In this document: positions 18,421-30,400 of the stretch, piece after piece
How positions within the stretch are numbered: position 1 is the stretch's first letter
Layout of the letters: each line of letters opens with the position of its first letter
Assembly: GCA_963763215.1 (NCBI GenBank)
Contig: CAVXNX010000011.1
Location: forward strand, 27,286 to 91,285
Origin: DASQZK01 sp963763215
GTDB lineage: Bacteria > Bacteroidota > Bacteroidia > Bacteroidales > GCA-2748055
Direction of reading: 5' to 3'
Length of the DNA: 64,000 nt
The notes under the pieces: generated by a model
Databases searched by the model: none
Told to the model about the DNA's origin: nothing
Seen by the model: the letters and a program-made list of their open reading frames with translations, nothing else
Program-made: the position numbers and the translations under genes

Positions 18421-19535
18421 GAAATTTAGTCTACCGATATCCGCTCACCATGAGGATCACGTTCCTGTTACTGGCGCTGATCCTTTTCTTTCATGCCGTC
18501 ACGGCGGCCAGGGAATTTCTGTATCCCATCGTACTGGGGGTTCTCTTCGGTTATCTTCTTTACCCCGCCGCCCGTTTTTTTGAGAAACACGGGGCTCCGC
18601 GTATCCTGGCCAATCTGGTGAGCATCGTCCTTTTTTTGCTCATCGTGGGGGCGGGGTTGTTTTTTATTTACAAGCAGGCCGGGGGCTTCATCGACGATTT
18701 TCCCGTCTACAAGCTAAAAGCCCTGGCCAATATCGACCGGCTGGAGAGCGCCATCGAAAAGCGCTTTGGGGTTAGTGACCTCCGGTTGGTCGATTTCATC
18801 CGGATCCGGGTGAGGCATCTCTTCGATGTTGGCAACACCATGCTGAACAGGGCTTTCACGAGTACAGCGGGGACGCTTTTCAGGCTCGGCATCCTTCCCG
18901 TGTTCATTTTCCTGTTTTTGTTTTACCGCACTAAGCTGGCTGTCTTCATCCTGAAACTTGTTCCCCCTGAAAACAGGCTCCAGGCCGTGATCATTCTGAG
19001 AGAATTTTCTAATGTGGTGCCCAAATACATGGGAGGCGTTTCGACCGTCGTTTTCCTCCTGGCTATCATTAATTCGACCGGACTGCTCATCGTGGGCGTC
19101 GACCATGCCATCGTTTTCGGTGTGATATCGGCCCTCTGCAATTTCATCCCGTATTTCGGAACCCTCATCGGGGGATTTTTTCCATTTATGTTTACGCTTC
19201 TGACTGCCGATACCTTCATGCTTCCGGCGCGGGTCATCGTTTTCTATGTCATCATTCAGTTTATTGAAAATAATATCCTGACCCCCAATATCGTGGGGAG
19301 CAGCCTGCGACTGAATCCCATGGTGATCATCCTGGGGATCATCGGGGGTGGGATGGTCTGGGGAATTCCCGGCATGTTCGCCATAGTGCCCTTGCTGGCT
19401 ATGGTGAATATTCTCGGTGAACACGTAACCAGGCTCCGGCCTTATGCTTACCTTCTTGGGGTGAAAGGCGCACGGAAACATTCCATCACCATTGCCAACC
19501 TCAAACGCTTTTTTTCCCGCCTGAAAGCGCGTTAA
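18417..19535 (+). CDS. AI-2E family transporter (TqsA/PerM-like permease)
   Basis: AI-2E family proteins are multi-pass permeases linked to export of autoinducer-2 or other solutes, or to cation/proton exchange. The 372-residue protein has two N-terminal helices, a cytoplasmic helical region (residues about 85-140), and then five or six helices with the family motif FIPYFGTLIGGFFPF and the late segments QFIENNILTPNIVG and LNPMVIILGIIGGG. Its ATG overlaps the kinase stop (ATGA), which suggests co-translation and possibly a shared signalling theme (inference). Confidence 0.85.
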   Translation: MRNLVYRYPLTMRITFLLLALILFFHAVTAAREFLYPIVLGVLFGYLLYPAARFFEKHGAPRILANLVSIVLFLLIVGAGLFFIYKQAGGFIDDFPVYKLKALANIDRLESAIEKRFGVSDLRLVDFIRIRVRHLFDVGNTMLNRAFTSTAGTLFRLGILPVFIFLFLFYRTKLAVFILKLVPPENRLQAVIILREFSNVVPKYMGGVSTVVFLLAIINSTGLLIVGVDHAIVFGVISALCNFIPYFGTLIGGFFPFMFTLLTADTFMLPARVIVFYVIIQFIENNILTPNIVGSSLRLNPMVIILGIIGGGMVWGIPGMFAIVPLLAMVNILGEHVTRLRPYAYLLGVKGARKHSITIANLKRFFSRLKAR

Positions 19536-19627
19536 TCCTGCCGGTGGTAAATTTCATAAAATGTTGATGTTTTTTAAACTTTTAAAAATGTTCTTCGTAT
19601 TTTAATAATTACTTTAGTTCATATTTT

Positions 19628-22600
19628 ATGTTAAATAGTCCCCGCATTGAGTATAGTCAGGCAATATACCCTTTTGGCAGCGTTTGTAACCCTTTTGATT
19701 TTCAATAATCAGGATCTGTTTCCCCAACAGGTTGTCGATGGTTCAAAAGCCGTGTATACCCGCATCAACAGGGTCAGTTGTTATGCCACCAACGACCCCG
19801 ACACCGTCTTTGTGGTCAGCACGGCCTCCTTTGCCATCCACGATACGGTCCTGATCTACCAGTCCATTGGTGCCTCGGCCTATCCGCCGGGGAACGTGGA
19901 TGGGAGGGGCTCGGTGGAGAACATGTACAATACGGGGAAATATGCCATTTTCAAGATCAGTGAGATCGTGGATGACACTACGGTAGTCCTCAATACGACC
20001 CTTCCCACGATGATGGCTTACAATCCGGGGGAAGTTGGGCAGCTGATCCGGATACCCACTTACGACAGGGCCACTCTGGATAGCCGGGTTTAATTTCCCG
20101 GCATGGGATCCGGTGACGCAGACCGGGGGTATCTTTCCCGTCATCGTGCGTAAAAAGCTGACCTTAAACACCAACATGAGTGCGGTGGGAAAAGGGTTCC
20201 GGGGCGCTATGCCGGCGGGACAATACACGGGTGACTGTGCCGACAGTGATCCCAGCCTATCTCAAAGATTATTATACGGCCACTGCCCAGGATACGGCCG
20301 GCGGAAAAGGGGAGAGCCTCGTGGAACGCGGGTACGGGTACAGCAGGGGAAAAGGATACCTGGGTTCTGGCGGCGGAGGGGGAAATGGCAAATATTCAGG
20401 CGGCGGCGGCGGCGGAAACTGGGGGCTTGGCGGGACCGGCGGTAATGAATCGTCATCATGCCCGGTTCCAGGGCAGATCGGTGGGAAAAAGGGTATGTCC
20501 CTGAGAACATTTTACAGCAATGATAAGGAAACCTCATACTATTACAACCGGATCTATCTCGGTGGCGGGGGCGGCACCGGCACACAGAATCAGGGCATTT
20601 CCCGGTCAGCCACGCGGGGAGGAAACGGTGGAGGGATCATCATCATTCTTGCCGACACGCTTGCGGGCAACAATAAAACCATCGATGCCAGCGGCGAGAG
20701 CGTGACGGCAGTGGCCACTGCCGGCGCCGGCGGCGGCGGTGGGGGCGGGGTCATCGTCCTGAACGTGGAAACATACTCCGGCAACCTCACACTGAAAGTC
20801 AGGGGCGGCGATGGCGGGCATACCGAGATGGTGTCCGATACCACCGGTCCTGGCGGCGGCGGTGGCGGCGGCCTGATCTGGTACAAAGGCTCCTCATTGC
20901 CCGCCGGTGTCAGCGTCGATACCCTGTATGGCAGCCAGGGCAAGGTTGAGAGTAGCAGCCGATAAATATTACGGATCCGGCAAAGGTGGAGAGGGCGGCA
21001 CCATGAGCAATCTCATCATTCCCATACGGGGTTTCATCATCAACACGATGCCCGGAGACCAGACCATCTGCCAGTTTGAAAGACCCGGCCGGCTCAACGC
21101 CGCGTTCCCCATGGGTGGCAGCGGCGGCTTCAATTACAAATGGCAGGAAAGCGATGATGCCTCATCGTGGAGGGATGCCAGCGGTCCGGCCCCGATCAAC
21201 CAGGTCACCTATCAGCCACCACCCCTCAGCGATACTATCTACTACCGCAGGATCGTCACCGATCAGACCAATTCCAACCTGGCCGATACAAGCTTCTACG
21301 TCACTGTTTTCGTTGAGCCCGATCTGAACAACAATCTCATCGAAGGCGATCATACGGTCTGCTATAATGCCTCCCCCGGCGTTCTGTCCTCATCACTGAC
21401 CATGTCGGGCGGATTGGGTGCCGGGACCTATGGTTACCAATGGATCCGCGGAACAACCAGTGAGATATGGTCCAACGCCCCGGGCACCAGAACCCTTCCC
21501 TCATATGCCGTTCCCGGGCTCACCGATACGACCTTTTACCGGAGGATCGTCACCTCAGGGGTATGCGTCGACACCAGCAACAGAGTGATCATTAACGTCC
21601 TGTCGACCCTCACAGGAAATACCATCGCCTCCGACCAGACACTCTGCAACAACCAGGTGCCAGCCGGCCTGACCGGCCCGGTGCCGGCGGGCGGTGATCC
21701 GGCCGATAAACGGTATGCCTGGGAAATGAATTCATCCGGCACCTGGACACCGGCCGGCGTGACCGCCCGTAATTACACCAGCATCGGCTCCCTCACCACA
21801 GGTTCGTACCACTACCGGAGAACCGTGTATTCGGGTTCCGGCGATGCCTGCATCAGCACAAGTAACGAGGTGGTCATCACCGTCCTGCCCGATATCTCCG
21901 GTAATAAAGTCTATGACGGCGACACGGTCATCTGCGCCGGGCTCCCCAGCCTCGATATCCACGGTAATGTCCCTTCCGGCGGTAACTCTCCTTCCTACAA
22001 ATACATCTGGCAGACACGCCTTGCCGCTTCATCAACATGGAACCCTGCTGATCCCCTCACGGTCAATCAGCCTTTCGAACCCGGGACCCTCAATGCCGAT
22101 ACGTGGATCAGGCGGCTCGTGTATTCCGGCGCCGGCGATGTCTGCCAGGATATCTCGGACTCGATCAAAATTTCCACTCTCCCCGTCATTACGGGGAATA
22201 CCATTTCCACCGCACAAACCGTATGCGAAGGGATCCGGCCTGCGGATCTCAATGGAAGCATCCCGTCGGGTGGAGGTGAAGGTCCGGGGACCTATGCGTG
22301 GAAATGGCAGAAAAAAACACTCAGCGAGCCCTCATTTGCCGATGTGGCCGGAGGTAACCAGAAAAATTTCTCCTTCAGCCTCGCCCTCCACGACACGACG
22401 GTTTACCGCAGGATCGTTCTCTCCGGACCCACGACCTTCAATACCTGCAAGGACACCAGCAATGTTATCGTCATCGCTGTTCCGCCCGCCATCGACGGCA
22501 ATCGTATTACCGGTGCCACTGAGAGGGAAACCTGCGTCGGAACGCAGCCGCCTGTCATTGGCGCCGCCACCGGTATGACGGGAGGTAACGGATCCTTTTC

Positions 22601-23938
22601 ATTCCGGTGGGAAGAAAGCGACGACGGGGCATCCTGGAGCATGGCCTACCGGAAATGCCGGTGACCCGGACTATCAGCCCGGTGCTCTTGACAGGCCGGT
22701 GCACTACCGGAGGATTGTCAGCTCCGCCACCGTATGCCGCGATACCACCCCGGCCATCAGGATCGATACGCTCACCCGTCCCATACTCACCCGCCTTACC
22801 GTGAACCGGGATTCCATCTGTCACCTGGAGCAGAATTTTGCCATTGAGTTGAGTATAGACCAAGGCATACCAGACTATACGGCCTGGTATTCCGATGGCA
22901 CAGGCACCGGAGACCGTAAAGCCATGGATCTGACAGCGAACGATGAAATATCCATTCATGATTTCCCGGCACAACGGCTTTCTTATACCTTCAGGATCGA
23001 TACCCTCATCGATGCCAAAGGATGTTACGCCCGGCACGTCAAACCTTCAGAAGTTCACGTCATTCACGGAGCTTTTCCCCGACGCCGAACCGGAGATCCT
23101 CCTCGGCGACAGTGAAGCGGTCTGTGGCAATGAGCTGGAAATCAAAGGCGACCCGGGCATCGGGATGGATTATTTCTGGACGGTTTCCAACCCGGCCATC
23201 CACCTGGATGATCACCTGGACAGCAACACGATGGCCAGCGTGTCGGGTAACTTCGACCGCCAGACCGGATACCTTCGGTTCTTCTCTTTTTCGCCGGGAT
23301 GTAAAAATATACCGGGATACACTCCCGCATCCGACTCGGTGAAGATCTCCTTCTTTGAACAGCCCGCACCGGTTGAACTGGCCGACAGCAGCGCCGATAT
23401 TTATATCACCGACAAATACATCGTTGCCTACCGTGATCCTTCTGCCGGGCAGGCAAGCTGGTCGGTCATTGAAGGCGACGGTGAATTTGCAGAGGTGAAC
23501 CCGGACTCAACCCTCATTTCGGGAATACCCGAAAATAAAAACGTTTACAGGCTGACCGTTTCCAACGGCACCTGCGAACCCAGAATGGCCAACCTGACCG
23601 TCAACAGGAAAAAGGTCCACCTCTTCGACGGGATCTCCCCGACGAACGAGGACGGGATCAACGATATTCTCGTTGGAGAAGGGCTGGATAATGAAGATGT
23701 TGAATTTACTTTCGAAGTCTTTTCAACCAGCGGCCTCCTGGTGCGGAAGATCACCGGGAAGGACATCGACCAGCTCGGGTTCCGCCGGGGCCTTCCCAAT
23801 AACGGTCTGGAGATCTGGGACGGAAAGGGCAGTGTCGGGAACGGGTATGTCCCACCGGGGGTCTATTATTATGTTTTGGTGATCAGCTATAAAGGGAAGA
23901 CTTACCCGCCGGCTAAAAATTATGTTGTGGTAAAATAA
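19628..23938 (+). CDS. Glycine-rich, Ig-repeat surface protein with type B T9SS sorting domain (multiple frameshifts)
   Basis: A secreted giant of about 1,430 codons. After a signal peptide (LLAAFVTLLIF) comes an N-terminal domain, then a region dense in GGGGG loops (about 20360-20880) alternating with beta strands, then about seven repeated Ig-like modules, each with TVC or DQTLC, PSGG and YRRIV(T/Y)SG. The C-terminus carries a gliding-motility CHU_C-type domain (DGISPTNEDGINDIL...PPGVYYYVLV), which directs type IX export. Single extra bases break it at C4 19640-19643 (possible), GGG 20086-20088, GGG 20217-20219, CC 20959-20960, CC 22645-22646 and AAA 23041-23043; deleting one base at each gives one continuous frame. 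PorP/SprF follows at once. It is probably an adhesin or sheath protein (inference). Confidence 0.75.
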
Positions 23939-23939
23939 G

Positions 23940-24857
23940 ATGATAAAAAGAGTCCTCATATGGTGTTTTCTGATCGTGCCTGGCCTGGAAGCCGGAGCGC
24001 AATTTGATATTCCCAGGCTCAGCCAGTACCTCATCAACGGGATGGTGATCAATCCTGCTTATGCCGGGAGCCGTGAAGCACTCAGTATTACGGCTGTCGA
24101 TAAGGAATACCTCACCGGTTTTACGGGGCATCCGAGGACAATGAAGTTTGCCGCCCATACGCCTTTGAAGAATGAGCACGTTGCCCTGGGCTTCAGCATC
24201 GAGAACAATTACAACCCTCTCGTCAAAAACAGCGGCATTTATGGGGATTATGCCTACCGGATCTGGTTGGGAGGTGTCCGGTTATCCCTCGGCCTGAAAG
24301 CCGGCCTTTATCACTACAGTGAGAACTACGACGGGGATTTCCAGCTTTACGATCAGACCGAAACCGATCCGTCATTTATCAGCAACAGCGGTTTTGCCCC
24401 GAACTTCGGTGCCGGAGCCTACCTGTACAACAACACTTTTTTTGCCGGGCTCTCTGTCCCGTATTTTCTCGATTTTCCTGCCGAAGGCAAAAAATTTAAT
24501 TTCAACGCCGGAAGTTATCATTACATCCTGACCGCGGGATACCTGCTGAATGTTTCAGAGAATTTCAAGCTGAAACCCTCGACACTTGTCGACTATAGCT
24601 CGGCAAACCTCGATATCCAGGGGGGACTGAATTTTATCCTCCTTCAGGATAAGGTCTGGGCCGGGGCGATGTACCGCACGGCGGCCAGGGCATTTACCGG
24701 GATCCTGGAATTCCAGGTATTCAGCTCGTTCCGGATCGGGTATGCCTACGATTATTATTTCACAAACCTGAGCAGGGTATCCAACGGGACGCATGAGATC
24801 ATGCTCAGGTATGAGTTTAAATTCAGGTCCAATTCCGACAGCCCTTTCTACTTCTGA
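23940..24857 (+). CDS. PorP/SprF family type IX secretion system outer-membrane protein
   Basis: PorP/SprF proteins are outer-membrane beta-barrel proteins that pair with type B T9SS cargo for export or surface anchoring. This 305-residue protein has a signal peptide, then the family N-terminus PRLSQYLINGMVINPAYAGSREALS, repeated amphipathic strands and an aromatic end. It starts one base after the cargo gene's stop, an order typical of cargo-SprF pairs, so it probably handles the upstream glycine-rich protein (inference). Confidence 0.92.
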   Translation: MIKRVLIWCFLIVPGLEAGAQFDIPRLSQYLINGMVINPAYAGSREALSITAVDKEYLTGFTGHPRTMKFAAHTPLKNEHVALGFSIENNYNPLVKNSGIYGDYAYRIWLGGVRLSLGLKAGLYHYSENYDGDFQLYDQTETDPSFISNSGFAPNFGAGAYLYNNTFFAGLSVPYFLDFPAEGKKFNFNAGSYHYILTAGYLLNVSENFKLKPSTLVDYSSANLDIQGGLNFILLQDKVWAGAMYRTAARAFTGILEFQVFSSFRIGYAYDYYFTNLSRVSNGTHEIMLRYEFKFRSNSDSPFYF

Positions 24858-24858
24858 T

Positions 24859-26280
24859 ATGAGGAGACGTCTTTACATATATGTTATCATCATGTTCCTG
24901 AGTGGAATAAGCCATATTTTGGATGCTCAGTCGTACATTGTCCCCAAAAAGTCCGAGGTCAGCACCAACACCTTCAACGAGGTTGCGCCCGCGATTATCC
25001 CCGACGGAATGGTTTACTGCACCGACAAGACGTCCAGTTCCTATATGCAGTACGAGGACACGAAATCCCGTCCCATGTTCAATATCTTCATCCTTCCGAA
25101 AAAAGGAAAAGATGAATGGGGCACACCGCAGCTTTTCTCCACAGATCTGATGACCAATCAGAATGATGGTCCCATTGCATTCAGCGGTGACGGCAAACTG
25201 GCTGTATTCACACGGAATTTCAATATCAGGTCCTTTGGAAGCGGCACGCATGGCAATCCCAATTTCGGTCTGTTTTTCGCTGATAGAACGGACAGTGGCT
25301 GGGCGAACATCCGGGAATTCGAATACAACGACCCGAATGCGCACACGACGCATCCTTCGCTGGATTCGACCGGCACCACCCTTTATTTTGCTTCCGACAG
25401 GGAAGGAGGTTTTGGCGGATACGATCTTTATGTTTCCTTCCGGACCGATAACGGATGGACCGATCCGGTGAATCTCGGCCCGGTGATCAATTCACCCCTT
25501 AATGAAATTTATCCCTTTATACATCCCTCCGGCCGCTTGTATTTTTCATCCGACGGACACGATAAGACTCCGGACTTCGATCTGTTTTACAGTGAGTTTT
25601 ATGATAACCGGTGGATAAAGCCTGTAAAGCTGCCGGCTCCGTTTAACTCGCGTCGAAATGATTTTACCTTTTACGCTGACAGGAATTTTGATTCGGGGTA
25701 TTACACCTCCGACCTGAGGGGAACGATGGATATTTATTCCTTTTCCTCCACGATTCCCTCCTTTGAAGTGTGTAAGAAGCAGGTTGAGGATAATTTCTGT
25801 TATGTTTTTTATGAAGAGAATACTGTCACGCTCGATACGACCCTTTATGTTTATGAATGGGACCTTGGCGACAAGACCCGTGTCAGGGCCATGGAAGCCG
25901 AGCACTGCTACAGCGGCCCCGGCGATTACATGGTACAGCTCAATGTTATCGATAAGCTGACCGGCGATGTGCAGTTCAACCAGGCAGAATACCTCGTTGA
26001 AGTGCGGAAGGCCATCCAGTCATACATCTCCTGCCCGGATACCGTCCGTGTGGATTCCAGCATATCCCTGAACGGGCTGGAATCATACTTTGGTGACGCT
26101 GTCCCGGGCGAGTATTACTGGGATTTCGGTGATGGGATCCGCGGGATGGGCGCTTCCATTACCCATACCTTTGTATTGCCCGGTGTGTACCAGGTTCGGC
26201 TCGGTGTCGTAGAGGAGAGCCCGGATCCTGAAACCGCGGGAAGGTTCTGTTCGTATAAGACCATTGTGGTCAGGGAATAA
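24859..26280 (+). CDS. PD40 beta-propeller / PKD-domain secreted protein (T9SS-associated)
   Basis: Signal peptide (MRRRLYIYVIIMFLSG), then a TolB/WD40-like PD40 propeller with the repeated signatures GDGKLAVFTR, DSTGTTLYFASDREGGFGGYDLYVS and HPSGRLYFSSDGH, followed by two PKD-type domains (YEWDLGDKTRV...CYSGPGDYMVQL and YYWDFGDGI...HTFVLPGVYQVRL). About 473 residues. The layout recalls the propeller part of PorE/OmpA-like T9SS proteins but lacks the OmpA peptidoglycan-binding domain. It starts two bases after the PorP/SprF stop, so it is in the same operon. Confidence 0.82.
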   Translation: MRRRLYIYVIIMFLSGISHILDAQSYIVPKKSEVSTNTFNEVAPAIIPDGMVYCTDKTSSSYMQYEDTKSRPMFNIFILPKKGKDEWGTPQLFSTDLMTNQNDGPIAFSGDGKLAVFTRNFNIRSFGSGTHGNPNFGLFFADRTDSGWANIREFEYNDPNAHTTHPSLDSTGTTLYFASDREGGFGGYDLYVSFRTDNGWTDPVNLGPVINSPLNEIYPFIHPSGRLYFSSDGHDKTPDFDLFYSEFYDNRWIKPVKLPAPFNSRRNDFTFYADRNFDSGYYTSDLRGTMDIYSFSSTIPSFEVCKKQVEDNFCYVFYEENTVTLDTTLYVYEWDLGDKTRVRAMEAEHCYSGPGDYMVQLNVIDKLTGDVQFNQAEYLVEVRKAIQSYISCPDTVRVDSSISLNGLESYFGDAVPGEYYWDFGDGIRGMGASITHTFVLPGVYQVRLGVVEESPDPETAGRFCSYKTIVVRE

Positions 26281-26407
26281 GAGAAACCGGTTCAAAATAT
26301 TGATTGACGGTCGGGAAAGGTGATCGGAATTTGATTATTTTAGAGGAATTTTTAAAAAAAATATACACCATCTTGTTCTTCGGAACATCGGTTAATTCGA
26401 CTTTTTT

Positions 26408-27379
26408 ATGAAGGTTTATGTTGTCTTCATCTCTCTTTTGTTTGCCGGTCTCGTGTCACTGAACGCCCAACCGGTGCCCAACGTCGAGGAGAACATTCCC
26501 TTTCTCATGACGTTCGGAAAACAGGCTCAGACAAGCTGGGGTGACGATGATTTTTCCCAGACCTTCTTCTTCCTGCTTCCCAAGGATTACAGCAAGCCGG
26601 TCTTCATCTGGGTATACGATCCCGATGTGGGCGGCGATGTGGACGAGATTGCCGGGGAATGGAACACCCGTGTGAACTACTCCATCTACGGGGGAAAAGG
26701 ATGCTGGTCGAACCCCGATGCCCAGGGAACGGATCCTGTGGGCGAATACCGCAGCGGGACCCTCCTCGCCACAAAGACCTTCGGCGAAGACCCCCGGTAT
26801 GATCAGAACTGGTATGTCTTTGGACCTTTCAACCCGACAGAAGGTGAATATGTTGAAAAATACGACGGCAATGTTTTGAAGATCATCTGCGAAGGGATCT
26901 CCGGTGATGACGGTAACCTCTACCGGTATTTTATGAGCACTTCGCCGACCGAACGGATCGCCGTCGAAGGCGGCAATGCCCTGTCGTTCGAATATTCATT
27001 CCGCATGTATAACGTTCCGGAAGAAGTTTCCCATATTTATCCCTATGTTGACGACCGGACGGTCACGGTCAAATTGTATGATTTCGACTGGGACAACGAC
27101 GGCTTCATCCGCGTCGTATCCGTGGCCAGGAAAGGTCAGACCTGCCCGATTTCAGGTGAAGATAACTGGGCTGAAGGTGAGTTTAAAATTTTCGAGGAAG
27201 AGAAAAATACGTCGCTCGACATTCAATTCATCAAGAAAAAAACACCTCCCATTGTAAAGAATAACAATGTCGTGGTTTATGTTAAAAACCAGTACGGCGA
27301 AAACATTGAGTTTTTTACAAGTCCCATCGGAGGCGTACCCAAATACAAATACAGTATTGGGGTGAGAAAGAAGGAATAG
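26408..27379 (+). CDS. Secreted protein of unknown function, T9SS-block neighbour
   Basis: A 323-residue protein with a clear signal peptide ending near LNAQP. The mature part is acidic and beta-rich, with SWGDDDFSQTFFF, YDPDVGGDVDE, TRVNYSIYGGKGCWSN, TDPVGEYRSGTLLA and a long ICEGISGDDGNLYRYFMST stretch, then a C-terminal module of KLYDFDWDNDGF type. I recall similar sequence at the N-terminus of some Bacteroidota OmpA-family proteins, but no OmpA domain is present, so I leave it unassigned. Its place between the PKD protein and the propeller kinase/phosphatase suggests a surface or periplasmic role. Confidence 0.6.
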   Translation: MKVYVVFISLLFAGLVSLNAQPVPNVEENIPFLMTFGKQAQTSWGDDDFSQTFFFLLPKDYSKPVFIWVYDPDVGGDVDEIAGEWNTRVNYSIYGGKGCWSNPDAQGTDPVGEYRSGTLLATKTFGEDPRYDQNWYVFGPFNPTEGEYVEKYDGNVLKIICEGISGDDGNLYRYFMSTSPTERIAVEGGNALSFEYSFRMYNVPEEVSHIYPYVDDRTVTVKLYDFDWDNDGFIRVVSVARKGQTCPISGEDNWAEGEFKIFEEEKNTSLDIQFIKKKTPPIVKNNNVVVYVKNQYGENIEFFTSPIGGVPKYKYSIGVRKKE

Positions 27380-27404
27380 AACCACAGCATAAACCACAAC
27401 AAGC

Positions 27405-30400
27405 TTGAAGAGCCATACCTATCAGATAATTGTCACGATTCTGATGATTGTTTTTCTGGGAGGAGAAGTCCGGTCCCAGAATTTTCGTTTTCTTGATTAC
27501 GGAGTCGAACAGGGATTGTGCGATAATTTCATCTACAATATCATACAGGATCCACATGGCTATCTCTGGCTCGGCACCGGAGAAGGAATTTGCCGTTTCG
27601 ACGGCTTCAAATTCACGCAGTCGTTCCCCGGCGACACCCTTCCCCTGTCACCCGTCACCCAAAGTTTCAGGGACTCACACGGAAGGGTCTGGTTCGGTTT
27701 CGACGATGGCAGCCTGGCCATGCTCGACGATGTGGCCTTCACGATGATCCGTGTTCCCAAACAAAACATGGGAAAAATCAACGGCATTGGTGAAACCTCA
27801 CAATCCGACATCATCGTGGCCACACAGAATAAAGGGATTTTGAGGATCGGGAAGGACCTGGTTGTTACGCCGTTGAAAAACGGACCCGAAGGCCAGCTGG
27901 TGTCTTCCATGTGCATCACCAAAAATAACGACATTCTGCTGGGGACCTTCGACGGCCTGTTTATTTACCGTTTTTCGGATGATTTTTCCGCGATGGAACT
28001 CGGGGGCAGGTTCGAAGATATCCCCTATACCCGGGTGCAAGCCATTAAATTCAACCCGTCAACCGGAAATTACTGGGTGGGCACCGAGGACCAGGGGCTT
28101 TTCCTTCTGCATCCGGGCGACGCCGATGTCCATTCTTTTGCTATCATTCCCCAGGCTTCCTGGTTCGGACTGCAGAACATGAATATCCAGGACGTTTTTG
28201 AAGACGGGAACGGAAATCTCTGGGTCTGTACCATGGGACAGGGCGTTTATGAACTGATCCACTCACCGGCCAAAGATGCCTTTACCCGCATCCAGCATTT
28301 CGACAAAAGTACCGGCCTCGTCAGCAATTTCATCGGCAGTATTTTCAGGGACATTGAGGGGGACCTGTGGTTTGGCACCACCGGCGCCGGACTCTTTGTC
28401 CTGAAGGACCAGTCGTTCTCGTTCTTTAATTTCGAACACGACGGATTCGTCGACAATATCCTTTCACTGGCCCAGGTCGACAGCCTCTACTGGTTCGGGG
28501 GTGAAAACAAGATCCTGGTCACCACCCCTGGCTCGGAGACCTACCGGTTTCTCGATACCCGCAACGGACTTCCCGACGACCGGTATACGGCGTTGTATCC
28601 CGCAGCAGACGGCAACATGTGGATCGGTACCTCCCGGAGCGGTCTCTACACCATGAGCCAGAAGGGCGGAATGGCAAAGATGGTTTACCGATCCAAAAAT
28701 TCGCTGGAAAATACCGTCAACACCATCACCGGCCACGGTGATTCCGTATGGGTGGCCACCAATAATGGGGTGATCTGTTTCAATACAAAAACCGGGCAGA
28801 CGCACCAGCTGACCACGTCGGAAAAACTTCCTCACAATAAAATCAGGGATATCTTTATCGACCACTCCGGAAATGTCTGGATCGCCACGCGAAGTAACGG
28901 TCTGTACAATATCACCACCGACGAGGAACTTACCATCGAGGCCAATGCCGAACTGGAGTTCGTATCCATCACCCAGGGCAGGGACGGAACCCTGTGGGCC
29001 GGCACCTATGGCGACGGAATTTTCAACTTTGCCAGCGACAGCCTCCATTATTATTCGACATCCGACGGTCTGCGTTCAAATTTCTGTTACAGCATCGCCA
29101 CCGATGCCAACGGAAATATCTGGTCGGGCCACCGGCTCGGTCTGAGCGAGATCAATACCGCCACCGGAAATATCCGGTCATTCAGCGTGGAAGATGGCAT
29201 TTCGGCCGACTGTAATTTCAATGCCATCATCACGAATTCGGAAAATGAGCTTGTTTTCGGGACTTCCCGCGGGATCATCGTTTACGATCCTTCAAAAGAC
29301 GAAAAGGATACCATTCCTCCCCAACTCAACATCACCTCACTGAAAATTTCCGACCGCGATTATGATTTCACGAAACCGGTCTACCTGCCCTATAACCGTT
29401 ACAAGCTGCGCATCGAATTCATCGGCATCGATTTCAAATCTCCGGAAAGCGTCCAATACCAGTACAAACTCGATGGGTTCGACGAATGGTCAGAGCCCAC
29501 GAATATCCCGGTGGCCAATTACAGCAGGGTTGAAGACGGGAATTACACCTTCATGGTGAAAGCCTGTGACGAAAGCGGCGTTTGCACCAGTACGCCACTG
29601 ATGCTGGAGATCCATATCAAAATTCCCATCTGGAAAGCCTGGTGGTTTATTCTGATCCTTATCTTCGCGGTGATCGCTGCCGTTTACATCATCATCAAGC
29701 TGCGCGAACGGAAACAGAAACAGATCCAGGAATACCTGCAGCGGGCACTCGACGAGAGGACACGCGAGGTCATGGAACAGAAGGAGGAAATTGAAAACAA
29801 AAACCGGGACATCACCGACAGCATCAACTATGCCCAGCGGATCCAGGCAAGTATCCTGCCGCCCATCAAGCGGCTGCAGGACACCTTCTCGGGCAGCTTT
29901 GTCTACTACCAGCCCCGGGATATCGTGAGCGGCGACTTTTACTGGTACGATCGCCTTTGGGACAATAAGTTCGTGATCGTCTGTGCCGATTCAACCGGCC
30001 ACGGCGTGCCGGGAGCTTTCATGTCGATGATCGGCACCACCCTGATCAAGGATATCTGCTCGCGGCCCGATGTGCATTCCCCCTCGCGGATCCTCGAGAC
30101 ACTCGACCAGGAGATCCAGTCTGCCCTGAACCAGAACCTCGAGGCCGAAAAATCCAACGATGGTATGGATATCATCGTCGCCGAAATCGATCTGGAGACG
30201 AAATACCTGCGCGTCGCTTCCGCCATGCGGCCCATCATCCTTTATATCGGCGATCAGCAGGTCTACGTCAGGGGATCGCGTAATTCCATCGGCGGGCATT
30301 TCGAGGAAGAATCCGATGAAAAAGTCTTCCGCGATGAAGGATTCCAGCTCTCCAAGGGCGATATCATCTATATGTTCTCCGACGGGTACCCGGACCAGTT

